64,000 bases of DNA from Christiangramia lutea (GCF_022489035.1 NZ_JAKVTV010000001.1:496001-560000), one strand, 5' to 3'; shown: positions 50,106 to 60,126, counted from the stretch's first letter. A program made the numbers and translations. The notes: a model not told the origin generated them from the sequence alone.

Positions 50106-51438
50106 AGCTCAGTCTTTCAGCTATTTTAGCGAATGGAGTGTGTTTGAAATTCTTATAAACCAGTTTCCCATTAACAAAAGTATGGGTGATCCTGGATTTA
50201 AAGGTAGTTCCTTCAAATGGAGACCATTGGCATTTAGAGTAGATATTATCTGGCTGTACAGCCCATGGAGAATTTAGGTCTACTAAAACCAGATCGGCTT
50301 TATAACCTTCTCTGATGAAACCACGTTTCTCGATATCGAATAATATAGCTGGATTATGGCAGGCCTTTTCAACGATTTTTTCAAGACTTATTTTTCCCTG
50401 GTGATGCATTTGTAAAAGTGCTGGAAGTGCGTGCTGCACCAAAGGTCCACCACTTGGCGCCTTGGTATAGACATTTTTCTTTTCCTCTTTGGTGTGTGGC
50501 GCATGATCTGTTGCCAGAACATCCAGCCTGTCATCATTTAGAGCTTCCAGCAATGCTTCCTGATCTGCCTTGGTTTTCACCGCTGGATTCCACTTTATAA
50601 AAGTCCCTTTTTTACCGTAGTCTGAATCGTTGAACCACAGGTGATGTATACAAACTTCAGCAGTGATTTTTTTATCTTTTAAAGGCTTTTTATTGGTAAA
50701 TAAACTTAACTCCTTAGCTGTCGAAACATGAAAAACATGTAATCTGGCTCCAGTTTTCTTAGCTAAAGCAACCGCTTTGGAAGAAGATTTATAACAAGCC
50801 TCTTCACTTCTTATCTTCGGATGAAGTTCAATTGGAATATCGTCTCCATAACGCTGTATGCATTCCTCCAGATTCTTTTTTATAGTATCCTCATCTTCAC
50901 AATGAACAGCAATCAGAACCGGAGATTTTTTAAAGATCTGTTCAAGGACCTTTTCATTATCCACGAGCATATTACCTGTGGAGGATCCTAGAAACAATTT
51001 TAAAGCAGCTACGGTCTTGGGGTCTATCTTTTCGATCTCCTCAAGATTATCATTCGTCCCGCCAAACATAAAAGAGTAGTTGGCGTAAGAAGTTTCTGCA
51101 GCGATTTGGAATTTTTTGTCTAGTTCTTCTTTAGTAGTTGTTTGAGGAAGAGTATTAGGCATTTCGATAAAGGAAGTGATCCCACCGGCAACTGCGGCTC
51201 TGGAACCTGTTTCTATAGATTCCTTATGAGTTAAGCCTGGTTCCCTGAAATGCACCTGGTCGTCTATAAGACCGGGCAACAAATAGGTTCCCTCGGCATC
51301 AAAAATATTAAGGTCGGGAGATTTAGCGCTGATGCTTTCAGCTATTTCTACGATTATTCCATCCTCAACGAAAACATCTCCTTCTGTAATCTTCCCTTCG
51401 TTTACAATCTTAGCGTTCTTGATTAATACCTTTCTCAT
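50095..51438 (-). CDS. Dihydroorotase (class I, PyrC/AllB-like)
   Basis: This 447-aa amidohydrolase has the zinc motif DQVHFREPGLTHKESIETGSRAAVAGG (with D-x-H-x-H partly as DQVHFR), the Lys and His ligands in FMFGGTNDN and IAVHCEDE, and ATDHAPHTKEEK near residue 304. The class I length and motifs fit dihydroorotase of pyrimidine synthesis; an allantoinase relative is the main alternative. It shares 1 bp with the upstream glycosyltransferase stop and overlaps the DUF4296 start. Confidence 0.85.
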   Translation of the reverse strand: MRKVLIKNAKIVNEGKITEGDVFVEDGIIVEIAESISAKSPDLNIFDAEGTYLLPGLIDDQVHFREPGLTHKESIETGSRAAVAGGITSFIEMPNTLPQTTTKEELDKKFQIAAETSYANYSFMFGGTNDNLEEIEKIDPKTVAALKLFLGSSTGNMLVDNEKVLEQIFKKSPVLIAVHCEDEDTIKKNLEECIQRYGDDIPIELHPKIRSEEACYKSSSKAVALAKKTGARLHVFHVSTAKELSLFTNKKPLKDKKITAEVCIHHLWFNDSDYGKKGTFIKWNPAVKTKADQEALLEALNDDRLDVLATDHAPHTKEEKKNVYTKAPSGGPLVQHALPALLQMHHQGKISLEKIVEKACHNPAILFDIEKRGFIREGYKADLVLVDLNSPWAVQPDNIYSKCQWSPFEGTTFKSRITHTFVNGKLVYKNFKHTPFAKIAERLSFDR

Positions 51439-52169
51439 CAGACTTTTTTCCTGTTAAACAGACTTTTAAGCTTCATTTTTATTACCCCAAACACGGCTTC
51501 TGAAATAATGGAGCCGCTCATTTTTGAAGTACCCCGGGTTCTATCTGTAAATATCACCGGCACCTCAACTATTTTAAATTCTTGAAGATGAGCTTTGAAC
51601 TTCATCTCTATCTGGAATGCGTACCCAATAAACTGGATCCTGTCCAGATCTATTGCTTCCAGTACCTCTCTTTTATAACATACAAATCCAGCCGTGGTAT
51701 CCTGAATATCCATTCCGGTAATAAACCTCACATACCTGGACGCCAGCCAGGACATTAAAACCCGGTTCATAGGCCAGTTGATCACATTTACCCCGGTGAT
51801 ATACCTGGATCCAATCGCAACATCTGCTCCATCTCTTTTGCAGGTATTATATAACCTGATGAGATCATTGGGATTATGAGAAAAATCGGCATCCATTTCA
51901 AAAATATAATCATACTGATTCTTCAATGCCCACTTAAATCCTTTGATGTAAGCGGTCCCTAACCCCTGTTTCCCCAGCCTTTCCACCAGGAACAGACGTT
52001 CTGGAAATTCTGCCTGTAAGGTTCTCACCCTTGTGGCAGTGCCATCGGGAGAATTATCATCTACCACCAGAATATGAAATTTACGTCTTTGAGAGAACAC
52101 ATTTCTTATAATGCGTTCTATATTCTCTATTTCATTAAAGGTGGGTATAATAATTATCCCATTAACCAT
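51438..52169 (-). CDS. Polyprenol-phosphate glycosyltransferase (DPM1-like GT2)
   Basis: A 243-aa GT2 enzyme with the nucleotide-binding VVDDNSPDGTATRVRTL, the metal motif FEMDADFSHNPNDLI (DAD, with DxD-type Asp) and GSRYITGVNVINWPMNRVLMSW as in DPM1 proteins without a membrane anchor. It likely makes polyprenyl-phosphate mannose or a similar donor, which the GT117 enzyme at 12592 would be suited to use; that link is inference. The first gene of the operon with pyrC; a TACATTTG box lies at 52193-52186. Confidence 0.88.
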   Translation of the reverse strand: MVNGIIIIPTFNEIENIERIIRNVFSQRRKFHILVVDDNSPDGTATRVRTLQAEFPERLFLVERLGKQGLGTAYIKGFKWALKNQYDYIFEMDADFSHNPNDLIRLYNTCKRDGADVAIGSRYITGVNVINWPMNRVLMSWLASRYVRFITGMDIQDTTAGFVCYKREVLEAIDLDRIQFIGYAFQIEMKFKAHLQEFKIVEVPVIFTDRTRGTSKMSGSIISEAVFGVIKMKLKSLFNRKKV

Positions 52170-52272
52170 TCCCAGATATTTTGCACAAATGTATGTAATT
52201 TAAAATTTCAAATCTTAATCTTCTAGCATAGGAATAAGGGTCAAAATTTTACATTTGTAAAAAAATCACTTC

Positions 52273-52926
52273 ATGCAGGCAACTGAGAGAATTTATGATT
52301 ATCAGGATTGGATCACCATTCTTTTCCTGGCGTGTTTAATTCTCCTGGTTATAGCAAAATCACTCTTTCCCCAACGTTTCGAGGAATTTACCTCCATGCT
52401 GAATTCAGGCAAATTTATAGCCTTTAAAGGAAAGGAGAATAAAGCTTTTCACGGTTTTAACATTTTATTACTGGTGCTTCAAGCGATCTCTGTATCTCTC
52501 TTCCTTTATATAGTATATAGTTTCTTTTCTACAGATGAAACTTCAGATATTATCATTTTCATAAGAATCTTTACGGCTTATTTCTGCTTTATTCTTATCA
52601 AGGCAGGTGTGGAAAAAATCATTGGAAATATCTTCGACATAGATGAAAAAATCGATTATTACCTTTTTCAAAAATTCAGTTACCGAAATTTTATCTCGAT
52701 ATTTCTTTTATTTGCGTCTTTATTCTTAATTTACACGCTCTACCCTACAGCTCTTATTATAGGTATAATAGGCGGTTTCATAGTAATCGCAAATACCATC
52801 GGTCTCGTTACCATTTATAGGAGAAATCAAAGTGTATTAAGCGGCAATTGGTTTTATTTTATTTTGTACCTTTGCGCACTTGAAATAGCACCTTATATAA
52901 TTTTGTATAAGCTAATTACAAACTAA
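52273..52926 (+). CDS. DUF4271 membrane protein
   Basis: A 217-aa protein with six or so hydrophobic segments and no soluble domain. The pattern RIYDYQDWITILFLACLILLVIAK at the start, a KAGVEKIIGNIFDIDEKIDYYLFQKFSYRNFISI stretch in the middle (read in parts) and a C-terminal LEIAPYIILYKLI are typical of DUF4271, which often precedes hemD in this phylum. Function is unknown. A TACATTTG box at 52250-52257 lies 15 bp before the ATG region. hemD follows 24 bp later. Confidence 0.82.
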   Translation: MQATERIYDYQDWITILFLACLILLVIAKSLFPQRFEEFTSMLNSGKFIAFKGKENKAFHGFNILLLVLQAISVSLFLYIVYSFFSTDETSDIIIFIRIFTAYFCFILIKAGVEKIIGNIFDIDEKIDYYLFQKFSYRNFISIFLLFASLFLIYTLYPTALIIGIIGGFIVIANTIGLVTIYRRNQSVLSGNWFYFILYLCALEIAPYIILYKLITN

Positions 52927-52950
52927 AGAGGACCTAATAAAGTTTTATAT

Positions 52951-53697
52951 ATGAAAGTGAAAACAATTTTGGTTTCTCAGCCCGAACCTAAGGTAGAAAA
53001 TTCGCCATATTTTGAGCTTGAGGAAAAGCAAAAAGTAAAAATTGATTTCATCCCCTTTATTCATGTTGAAGGAGTTCCATCTAAGGAAGTAAGGCAACAA
53101 AAAGTTGATCTTTCGAAACACACGGCAATAATACTTACCAGTAGGAATGCTGTGGATCATTTCTTTAGAATTGCAGAGGAAATGAGATATAAGGTACCAG
53201 ATACACTAAAATATTTTTGTTTGAGTGAGGCCGTAGCCTACTATTTACAGAAATATGTGGTTTACCGAAAAAGAAAGATCTACGTTGGAAAGAGGACTTT
53301 CGCTGAACTAGCTCCTCTTATCAAGAAATATAAGAACGAAAAATTCCTTTTGCCATCTTCCGATATGTTGAAGCCGGATGTTCCAAAAACCCTGAACAAA
53401 TTGGGTGTGGAATGGCAAAAAGCTGTGTTTTACAGAACAGTTGTAAGCGATCTTTCTCACCTGAAAGACGTGACTTATGATATTCTGGTATTCTTTAGCC
53501 CAAGTGGAATTAAATCTTTATTCGAGAATTTCCCTGATTTTAAGCAAAATGACACAAGAATAGCTGTTTTTGGAAATACTACCATTAAAGCAGCGAAGGA
53601 GCATGGACTTACAGTAAATATCAAAGCTCCAACTCCTGAAACTCCAAGCATGACAATGGCGATCAACAAATACATTAGTGAAGTGAATAAAAAGTAA
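52951..53697 (+). CDS. hemD: Uroporphyrinogen-III synthase family protein
   Basis: The 248-aa two-domain protein begins TILVSQPEPKVENSPYFELEEK and has the linker FIPFIHVEG, TSRNAVDHFF, KFLLPSSDMLKPDVPKTL, AVFYRTV and FFSPSGIKSLFENFP, the HemD fold order. It would cyclise hydroxymethylbilane to uroporphyrinogen III for haem. HemD is poorly conserved, so function follows from overall pattern. It pairs with DUF4271 and is closed by a bidirectional terminator. Confidence 0.85.
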   Translation: MKVKTILVSQPEPKVENSPYFELEEKQKVKIDFIPFIHVEGVPSKEVRQQKVDLSKHTAIILTSRNAVDHFFRIAEEMRYKVPDTLKYFCLSEAVAYYLQKYVVYRKRKIYVGKRTFAELAPLIKKYKNEKFLLPSSDMLKPDVPKTLNKLGVEWQKAVFYRTVVSDLSHLKDVTYDILVFFSPSGIKSLFENFPDFKQNDTRIAVFGNTTIKAAKEHGLTVNIKAPTPETPSMTMAINKYISEVNKK

Positions 53698-53716
53698 CAC
53701 TTCTTGTTTTAATCAT

Positions 53717-53750
53717 AAAAAAATCCGGTCAATGACCGGATTTTTTTTTT
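53717..53750. terminator. Bidirectional terminator between hemD and pckA
   Basis: TCCGGT pairs with ACCGGA around CAATG, flanked by A and T runs on both sides, between two convergent genes. Confidence 0.9.
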
Positions 53751-53767
53751 CAACTAACAATTTAAAA

Positions 53768-55366
53768 CTACTCTATTGGAGCTCCATTCATAATTTCTTC
53801 ATTTGCGTATTCTTCAAATTTACTGAAGTTCTTTCTGAAAAAATTTGCCAGTTCTTTGGCTTTGCGATCATAAGCTTCCTTATCCTTCCATGTATTTTTA
53901 GGATTCAGCACTTCTGATGGTACACCTTCGCAGGTCTTAGGCATTTGTAATCCAAAGATCTCATGCTTTTCAAATTCAACCTCTTCAAGTTTTCCTTCCA
54001 GAGCTGAACTAATCATTTCACGGGTATACTTAAGTTTCATTCTGCTTCCAACGCCGTAAGGACCGCCAGTCCAACCAGTATTCACCAGCCACACATTCAC
54101 CCCGGCAGCTTTCATCTTTTTACTTAACATTTCAGCATATTCTGTTGGATGTAAAGGCATAAACGGTGCACCGAAACATGCCGAAAAGCTAGGTACAGGC
54201 TCGTCTACACCAGCTTCAGTTCCAGCTACTTTTGCAGTATAACCACTAATAAAATGATACGCCGCCTGTCCAGGAGTAAGTTTACTAATAGGAGGCAAAA
54301 CCCCAAAAGCATCAGCCGTAAGGAAAAATATATTCTTAGGATTCTTCCCTGAAGAAGGCTCCTGTATATTATTAATATGGTGAATAGGATAACTTACTCT
54401 TGTATTCTGAGTAATGGAAGTATTTTCAAAATCCACTTCTCCTTTATCATTTAGAACAACATTTTCCAGAATTGCTCCAGATTTTATGGCCCTATAAATA
54501 TCCGGTTCGTTCTCTTCTGAAAGGTTAATAACCTTAGCATAACAACCCCCTTCAAAATTGAAGATGGTATTTTCTTCAGTCCACCCATGCTCATCGTCTC
54601 CAATTAGCTTTCTCTCCGGATCTGCAGATAAAGTAGTTTTTCCTGTTCCTGACAATCCAAAGAAAATGGCCGTATCACCATCTTCACCAACATTGGCAGA
54701 ACAATGCATAGGAAGCGTATTCTTATATACCGGAAGTATGAAATTCAATGCAGAGAAGATCCCTTTCTTGATCTCACCAGTATAACCTGTCCCTCCAATT
54801 ATCGCTATCTTTTTACTGAAATTAAGAATGGCGAAATTTTCCTGACGGGTACCATCCACAGCAGGATTTGCTTTAAACCCTGGAGCGTTTACAATAAGCC
54901 AGTCTTCTTTAAAGTTTTCCAGCTCATCATCTCCAGCCCTTAAGAACATATTAAAGGCAAAAAGATTAGACCAGGGATATTCATTGATAACACGAATATT
55001 CAAACGGTAAGCATTATCTGCACATGCATAGGCATCGCGAGCATAAACTTCCTTACCACCCAGGTAATCCACTACCTTATCGTATAATTTATCGAACTTT
55101 TCCGGATCAAAAGGAATATTGATGTCTCCCCACCATACTTTGTCTTTAGTTACCTCATCTTTAACGATGAATCTGTCTTTGGGAGATCTTCCGGTAAATT
55201 CTCCGGTATTAATTGCAAGAGCACCAAAAGAACTTTCAACTCCTTGATCAAGTCTAAGAGTTTCATCATGCAATTCCTTTGGACTAAGCTGATAGTGTAC
55301 CCTGGCATTTTTGATCCCGTAATCCTCTAACGAAATCGTTTTCGTAATTTGAGTGTTATCGACCAT
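53768..55366 (-). CDS. pckA: Phosphoenolpyruvate carboxykinase (ATP)
   Basis: This 532-aa enzyme has the kinase-1a P-loop in FFGLSGTGKTTLSADP (about 240-255), the kinase-2 DDEHGW, TGRSPKDRFIV and the RVSYPIHHI segment, all at family positions. It converts oxaloacetate and ATP to PEP, CO2 and ADP for gluconeogenesis. A TACTTTTG box at 55407-55400 fits a promoter without a clear TTG element. It is a single-gene unit. Confidence 0.97.
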   Translation of the reverse strand: MVDNTQITKTISLEDYGIKNARVHYQLSPKELHDETLRLDQGVESSFGALAINTGEFTGRSPKDRFIVKDEVTKDKVWWGDINIPFDPEKFDKLYDKVVDYLGGKEVYARDAYACADNAYRLNIRVINEYPWSNLFAFNMFLRAGDDELENFKEDWLIVNAPGFKANPAVDGTRQENFAILNFSKKIAIIGGTGYTGEIKKGIFSALNFILPVYKNTLPMHCSANVGEDGDTAIFFGLSGTGKTTLSADPERKLIGDDEHGWTEENTIFNFEGGCYAKVINLSEENEPDIYRAIKSGAILENVVLNDKGEVDFENTSITQNTRVSYPIHHINNIQEPSSGKNPKNIFFLTADAFGVLPPISKLTPGQAAYHFISGYTAKVAGTEAGVDEPVPSFSACFGAPFMPLHPTEYAEMLSKKMKAAGVNVWLVNTGWTGGPYGVGSRMKLKYTREMISSALEGKLEEVEFEKHEIFGLQMPKTCEGVPSEVLNPKNTWKDKEAYDRKAKELANFFRKNFSKFEEYANEEIMNGAPIE

Positions 55367-55444
55367 AAAAAAATCAATTCTTTAGTTTGTTTAGGCGTAC
55401 AAAAGTAAAAATCTTATGTAGATATCCCCTTAATCCAATTCAAT

Positions 55445-55837
55445 TTATTTCTTTTTTAACTTTATGAAATTCAGGAGTAAAATGGTCCAGCTTATTATTA
55501 ACAGGCTCCCCCCAAGTGGAGTTACTAAAGCAATACTACTAAAGTCTATTCCCGAAAGCTCTTTTGTAGCCAAAAAATAAATAGATCCGCTGAATAATAT
55601 CACACCTAAAAGAAGCAGATAAAAAAGCCAGTTTGTCCTTATTCTACCTGGAAAATCTAAACCTCCTAAAATAAGCATAAGAAATGCATGATACATTTGG
55701 AAGCGTACTCCCGTTTCGAAGGAACTTAGGGATTCCGGAGAAAGATTTTCTTTCAAACCATGGGCGGCAAAGGCTCCAAGTATTACCGCAAGAATTCCGA
55801 AAATTGCTCCGGTAATCAAAAATCTTCTATTCATCAT
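55445..55837 (-). CDS. DUF423 small membrane protein
   Basis: A 130-aa protein with four helices. It starts FLITGAIFGILAVILGAFAAHGLKE and has GVRFQMYHAFLMLILG and SGSIYFLATKEL, the DUF423/YgdD pattern. Function is not established. Either ATG at 55837 or 55834 could be used. It lies upstream of pckA on the same strand with 78 bp between. Confidence 0.85.
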   Translation of the reverse strand: MMNRRFLITGAIFGILAVILGAFAAHGLKENLSPESLSSFETGVRFQMYHAFLMLILGGLDFPGRIRTNWLFYLLLLGVILFSGSIYFLATKELSGIDFSSIALVTPLGGSLLIISWTILLLNFIKLKKK

Positions 55838-55902
55838 TTCAATTTTATTTAACTCAAAGTTTTAATACATTCGTCAACAACTACACAAAACTAACTTAAT
55901 TT

Positions 55903-57276
55903 ATGCGAGAAATTTTAATTGTGGGAGCAGGAAAATCTACTGCTGTTCTCATTAATTATCTGTTGGAACAGTCAGAAAAGGAAGACCTCTTTTTACGAAT
56001 TGGCGATATAGATCTTGAAAACGCTAAAAAAGCATGTAATAACAGCTCAAAATGTGAAGCTTTTAGCTTAGATGTATTTAATGCTGAAAGTAGGGAACCT
56101 GCCATCAGGCGGGCAGATATTGTTATCTCAATGCTTCCGGCCAGGTTTCATATTGAGGTTGCCAAGGATTGCCTGAAATTCGGCAAAAATATGGTAACGG
56201 CTTCCTACATAAGCGAAGAAATGAAAGCTCTTGATGAGGAAGTAAAGGACAAAAACCTTGTTTTCATGAACGAAATTGGGGTAGATCCCGGAATAGATCA
56301 TATGAGTGCCATGCAGGTGATAGATCGTATTCGCGATAAAGGAGGGAAAATGCTGTTATTTGAATCCTTTACCGGTGGTTTGGTTGCTCCTGAAAGCGAC
56401 AATAACCTCTGGAATTATAAATTCACCTGGAATCCCAGGAATGTTGTAGTTGCTGGTCAGGGTGGTGTTGCTGAATTCATTCAGGAAGGCAAATACAAAT
56501 ACATCCCCTATCACAGGCTTTTCAGAAGAACAGAATTCCTGGAAATTGAAGGCCACGGAAAATTTGAAGGTTATGCCAACCGAAATTCTCTGAAATATCA
56601 AAGTATCTACGGACTTGAGAACGCTCTTACTTTGTACAGGGGAACTATAAGAAAAGTAGGATTTAGCCGGGCATGGAACATGTTCGTTCAGTTAGGAATG
56701 ACAGACGACAGCTTCCAAATGAAAGATTCTGAAAATATGAGTTATCGTGATTTCATAAACTCTTTCCTGCCATATTCCCCGAGTGATTCGGTAGAATTGA
56801 AAGTTCGTCATAACCTGAAGATAGATCAGGATGATATCATGTGGGATAAACTTATTGAATTGGATCTTTTCAATTCAAAAAAGAAAATAGGTATCGAGAA
56901 TGCTACTCCGGCCCAGGCACTTCAAAAGATCCTCATGGATAAATGGTCATTATCCCAGGAGGATAAAGATATGATTGTGATGTATCATAAGTTTGGGTAT
57001 GAATTAGATGGCGAAAAAAGGCAGATAGATTCTACCATGGTTCATATTGGAGAGGATCAATCTAAGACCGCAATGGCAAAAACTGTGGGCTTACCGGTCG
57101 CTATGGCCACCATTATGATTCTTAATGGAGAGATCAAAACTCCGGGAGTTCAGCTACCTATAAAAAAAGAGGTATACCAACCTTTACTCAAAAAACTGGA
57201 AGAGCATGATATTATATTTAAAGAAAAAGAGACAGAATACCTAGGATATAATCCTTTTGGTGAGGTTGGCAATTAA
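55903..57276 (+). CDS. Saccharopine dehydrogenase family protein
   Basis: This 457-aa protein opens with an NAD(P) motif (ILIVGAGKSTAVLINYLLE) and shows ISMLPARFHIEVAKDC, NEIGVDPGIDHMSAMQVID and the C-terminal GLPVAMATIMILNGEIKTPGVQLPI, as in saccharopine dehydrogenases forming the lysine 2-aminoadipate route (Lys9/LYS1-like). It probably splits saccharopine to glutamate and aminoadipate semialdehyde, or the reverse. An Lrp/AsnC regulator follows after 50 bp, which fits amino-acid-responsive control. Confidence 0.85.
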   Translation: MREILIVGAGKSTAVLINYLLEQSEKEDLFLRIGDIDLENAKKACNNSSKCEAFSLDVFNAESREPAIRRADIVISMLPARFHIEVAKDCLKFGKNMVTASYISEEMKALDEEVKDKNLVFMNEIGVDPGIDHMSAMQVIDRIRDKGGKMLLFESFTGGLVAPESDNNLWNYKFTWNPRNVVVAGQGGVAEFIQEGKYKYIPYHRLFRRTEFLEIEGHGKFEGYANRNSLKYQSIYGLENALTLYRGTIRKVGFSRAWNMFVQLGMTDDSFQMKDSENMSYRDFINSFLPYSPSDSVELKVRHNLKIDQDDIMWDKLIELDLFNSKKKIGIENATPAQALQKILMDKWSLSQEDKDMIVMYHKFGYELDGEKRQIDSTMVHIGEDQSKTAMAKTVGLPVAMATIMILNGEIKTPGVQLPIKKEVYQPLLKKLEEHDIIFKEKETEYLGYNPFGEVGN

Positions 57277-57326
57277 AATTGACAAGCATTTTTGTATTTT
57301 AGCTTTACCACCCAAAAAATCGCCAT

Positions 57327-57797
57327 ATGAAGATTGTAAATGAAAACGTCAAACTAGACGGGATAGATAAGACGATTCTTAACTTCCTGATGAAAGATGC
57401 GAAAAAGCCGATTTTAGAGATCGCTAAAAATATAGGGATTACCGGTGCGGCGGTGCATCAACGATTAAGAAAACTGGAAAAATCTGGCCTTATTGAAGGG
57501 TCTAAAATGATGCTTGATGCAAGACTTTTAGGTTATAAAACCATGGCCTTTGTTGGGGTTTACCTGGACAAAGCGGTAAGTAACCCGCAGGCAGTAAAAA
57601 AGCTAAGCGAGATTCCTGAGGTCATAGAATGCCATTACACTACAGGGAACTGGTCAATTTTTCTGAAAATACTCTGTACAGATAATGAGCATTTAATGAA
57701 TGTACTTAATAAGAATATTCAGGCGATCGAAGGCGTTTCCCGGACCGAAACTTTTATATCATTGAATCAACAGATCGATCGGCAGATAAAGATCTAA
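57327..57797 (+). CDS. Lrp/AsnC family transcriptional regulator
   Basis: A 156-aa regulator with an N-terminal helix-turn-helix (LDGIDKTILNFLMKDAKKPILEIAKNIGITGAAVHQRLRKLEKSGLIEGSK, read in parts). The RAM-type ligand domain follows with FVGVYLDKA, VIECHYTTGNWSIFLKI and EGVSRTETFISL. The saccharopine dehydrogenase gene just upstream is the obvious target, with lysine or a related amino acid as effector; this is inference. A bidirectional terminator follows. Confidence 0.92.
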   Translation: MKIVNENVKLDGIDKTILNFLMKDAKKPILEIAKNIGITGAAVHQRLRKLEKSGLIEGSKMMLDARLLGYKTMAFVGVYLDKAVSNPQAVKKLSEIPEVIECHYTTGNWSIFLKILCTDNEHLMNVLNKNIQAIEGVSRTETFISLNQQIDRQIKI

Positions 57798-57798
57798 C

Positions 57799-57831
57799 TA
57801 AAAAGACCGCCCATTGAGGCGGCCTTTTTTT
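57799..57831. terminator. Bidirectional terminator after the Lrp gene
   Basis: CCGCC pairs with GGCGG around a 6-nt loop, with an outer G-C pair, one mismatch and A/T runs on both sides. Confidence 0.8.
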
Positions 57832-57848
57832 ATATCAGAAATTCAATA

Positions 57849-58541
57849 TTAATCTCTTCCCATGAATATTCCCACGAAGTACAATAGTGTAGCCAACGAT
57901 CCAACGGCCGCAACTACATAGGTTCTGGCTGCCCATTTCAAGGAATCCTCTGCTGCATCATGCTCAGCGGAAGTAAGCATATTTTCAGTTTCCAACCAAA
58001 CCAATGCACGTTTACTAGCATCATATTCCACAGGCAGTGTAATAAAACTGAAAAGAGTTCCCATAGCATACATTATTATACCTATAAGCAGAACGGTTTG
58101 CCCTACTCCAACTCCAACCATGGTCATCAGAACAAGTCCTCCAAAAATTGCCCATTGTGACAATTTGGAAGCTACACTAACTACAGGCACAAGCTTACTT
58201 CTCATTTGAAGCCAGCTGTAAGCTTTAGCATGCTGAATTGCGTGCCCACATTCATGGGCGGCAACAGCTGCTGCAGCAGCATTTCTTTGGGAGTAAACGC
58301 CTTCACTAAGATTTACCGTTTTTTTAGAAGGATTATAATGGTCAGACAACATTCCCGGGGTTGAAATAACCTTCACATCGCTAATTCCATTATCGCGTAA
58401 CATTTTTTCGGCAATCTCCTTACCACTCATTCCATTTTGCAAATGAACTTTTGAGTACTTCTTAAATTTGCTTTTAAGCTTATTACTCACAAACATACTT
58501 ACCAAAAAGATAAGTCCTGCTATTATATAGTATCCCATCAT
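57849..58541 (-). CDS. YugP-type zinc metallopeptidase
   Basis: A 230-aa membrane protein with an N-terminal helix and HECGH at 96-100 (HExxH zinc motif) within AAVAAHECGHAIQHA. Two further helices follow around 120-165, and the family's NPSKKTVNLSEGVYSQRNAAAAA segment precedes the zinc site. It is of the DUF/YugP zinc-peptidase class, with substrates unknown. It may use ATG 58541 or 58538. A TATCTTTG box lies at 58580-58573 on the minus strand. Confidence 0.88.
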   Translation of the reverse strand: MMGYYIIAGLIFLVSMFVSNKLKSKFKKYSKVHLQNGMSGKEIAEKMLRDNGISDVKVISTPGMLSDHYNPSKKTVNLSEGVYSQRNAAAAAVAAHECGHAIQHAKAYSWLQMRSKLVPVVSVASKLSQWAIFGGLVLMTMVGVGVGQTVLLIGIIMYAMGTLFSFITLPVEYDASKRALVWLETENMLTSAEHDAAEDSLKWAARTYVVAAVGSLATLLYFVGIFMGRD

Positions 58542-58737
58542 AGGTGAAAAGTTTTTACTTGTTTATACGAATCAAAGATATCAAAAATCTGGCCATAGCA
58601 GTTAGAATTAAAGGCCTGAAGTATCTTAAGGCAAGTTAATTTTTATTAAAGGCATCCTAATCATTTTGAAAATAATCTCATTATATTTCACAAATTCAGA
58701 TATTAGCTATATTTGCAACGATTAATAAAAATCAGCT

Positions 58738-59445
58738 ATGCATTATAAAAGAATACTTTTAAAACTATCCGGAGAAGCTTTGATGGGAAACCGCCAATAT
58801 GGCATTGATCCAGAGAAGCTGGCAGAATATGCAGAGGAAATTAGATCGGTAGTTGATAAAGGTGTTGAACTGGCTATAGTTATTGGTGGAGGTAATATTT
58901 TCAGAGGAGTTGCCGGCGCCAGCCGCGGAATGGATCGTGTGCAGGGTGACCATATGGGCATGCTCGCTACCGTTATAAATGGGCTTGCCTTGCAAAGCGC
59001 TCTTGAAGATGCCGATATTCAAACCAGGCTTCAGTCAGCAATCAAAATTAATGAGGTTGCCGAACCTTTTATTCGTCGTAAGGCTATAAGACATCTGGAG
59101 AAAGGAAGAGTGGTGATATTTGGAGGTGGAACCGGGAATCCTTATTTCACTACCGACTCTGCCGCTGTTTTAAGAGCGATTGAAATAAAGGCTGATGTTA
59201 TCTTAAAAGGTACCCGTGTAGACGGAATTTACACCTCAGACCCTGAAAAAGATAAGGAAGCAACTAAATTCGATTTCATTACATTTGAAGATGTGATCAA
59301 GAAAGGCCTGAAAGTTATGGACACCACAGCTTTCACCCTTAGCCAGGAAAACGAATTACCAATTATCGTTTTCGACATGAACAAACCAGGCAACCTATTG
59401 AAAGTTGCTACCGGGGAACGTGTTGGAACCAAAGTGAACCTATAA
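58738..59445 (+). CDS. pyrH: UMP kinase
   Basis: The 235-aa amino-acid-kinase-fold protein has [14 protein letters not shown] (phosphate loop), [28 protein letters not shown] and [22 protein letters not shown]. It phosphorylates UMP to UDP. The TATATTTG box at 58708-58715 lies 22 bp before the ATG. It precedes frr by 25 bp, a usual pairing, although rpsB-tsf lie about 31 kb away rather than next to it. Confidence 0.98.
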   Translation: MHYKRILLKLSGEALMGNRQYGIDPEKLAEYAEEIRSVVDKGVELAIVIGGGNIFRGVAGASRGMDRVQGDHMGMLATVINGLALQSALEDADIQTRLQSAIKINEVAEPFIRRKAIRHLEKGRVVIFGGGTGNPYFTTDSAAVLRAIEIKADVILKGTRVDGIYTSDPEKDKEATKFDFITFEDVIKKGLKVMDTTAFTLSQENELPIIVFDMNKPGNLLKVATGERVGTKVNL

Positions 59446-59470
59446 ATCTGAACTAGAAAATTACTATAAA

Positions 59471-60022
59471 ATGGATGAAGTTGAATTTATTTTAGAAGAA
59501 GCAAAAGAAGGAATGGAAAAGGCCATTTCGCATCTTAAAAAACAACTTTCAAATATACGGGCAGGAAAAGCAAACCCAAGTATGCTTGGTAGTGTAATGG
59601 TGGAATATTACGGAGCCCAGACTCCGCTTCAACAGGTTGCCAATGTAAACACTCCAGATGCAAGGACTCTTTCTATACAGCCATTTGAAAAAAGCATGAT
59701 TCAGGAGATCGAAAAAGGAATCCAGATTGCCAATTTAGGATTCAACCCTATGAATAATGGTGAAAGTGTGATCATTAATGTACCACCACTAACTGAAGAG
59801 CGCAGAAGACAACTTTCCAAGCAGGCAAAAGCAGAAGCTGAAGATGCCAAAGTAGGTGTTAGAAATGACAGAAAACAGGCAATGCAGGAGTTAAAAAAAC
59901 TAGATATTTCTGAAGATCTTTTAAAAAGTTCTGAAGATGATGTTCAGGAATTAACTAATGAATACATTGAAAGGATCGATAAGATTCTTACTGTTAAGGA
60001 AAAAGAGATCATGACCGTATAA
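59471..60022 (+). CDS. frr: Ribosome recycling factor
   Basis: A 183-aa RRF with the three-helix domain pattern: LKKQLSNIRAGKANPSMLGSVMVEYYGAQTPLQQVANVNTPDARTLSIQPFEKSMIQEIEKGI (read in parts) and PLTEERRRQLSKQAKAEAEDAKVGVRNDRKQA. It releases ribosomes from mRNA after termination, with EF-G. It is cotranscribed with pyrH and followed by a terminator. Confidence 0.98.
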   Translation: MDEVEFILEEAKEGMEKAISHLKKQLSNIRAGKANPSMLGSVMVEYYGAQTPLQQVANVNTPDARTLSIQPFEKSMIQEIEKGIQIANLGFNPMNNGESVIINVPPLTEERRRQLSKQAKAEAEDAKVGVRNDRKQAMQELKKLDISEDLLKSSEDDVQELTNEYIERIDKILTVKEKEIMTV

Positions 60023-60044
60023 TGTTCTCACAACCAAATAAATT

Positions 60045-60094
60045 TGCCGGATTAAATCTTACAAGCTCAGGTTTTGATCCGGCATTTTTTGTTT
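60045..60094 (+). terminator. Terminator after frr
   Basis: TGCCGGAT (60045-60052) pairs with ATCCGGCA (60077-60084) across a 24-nt loop, followed by TTTTTTGTTTT. Confidence 0.75.
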
Positions 60095-60126
60095 TAATTC
60101 TCTCCTAAAATTTACCGATACCCCTT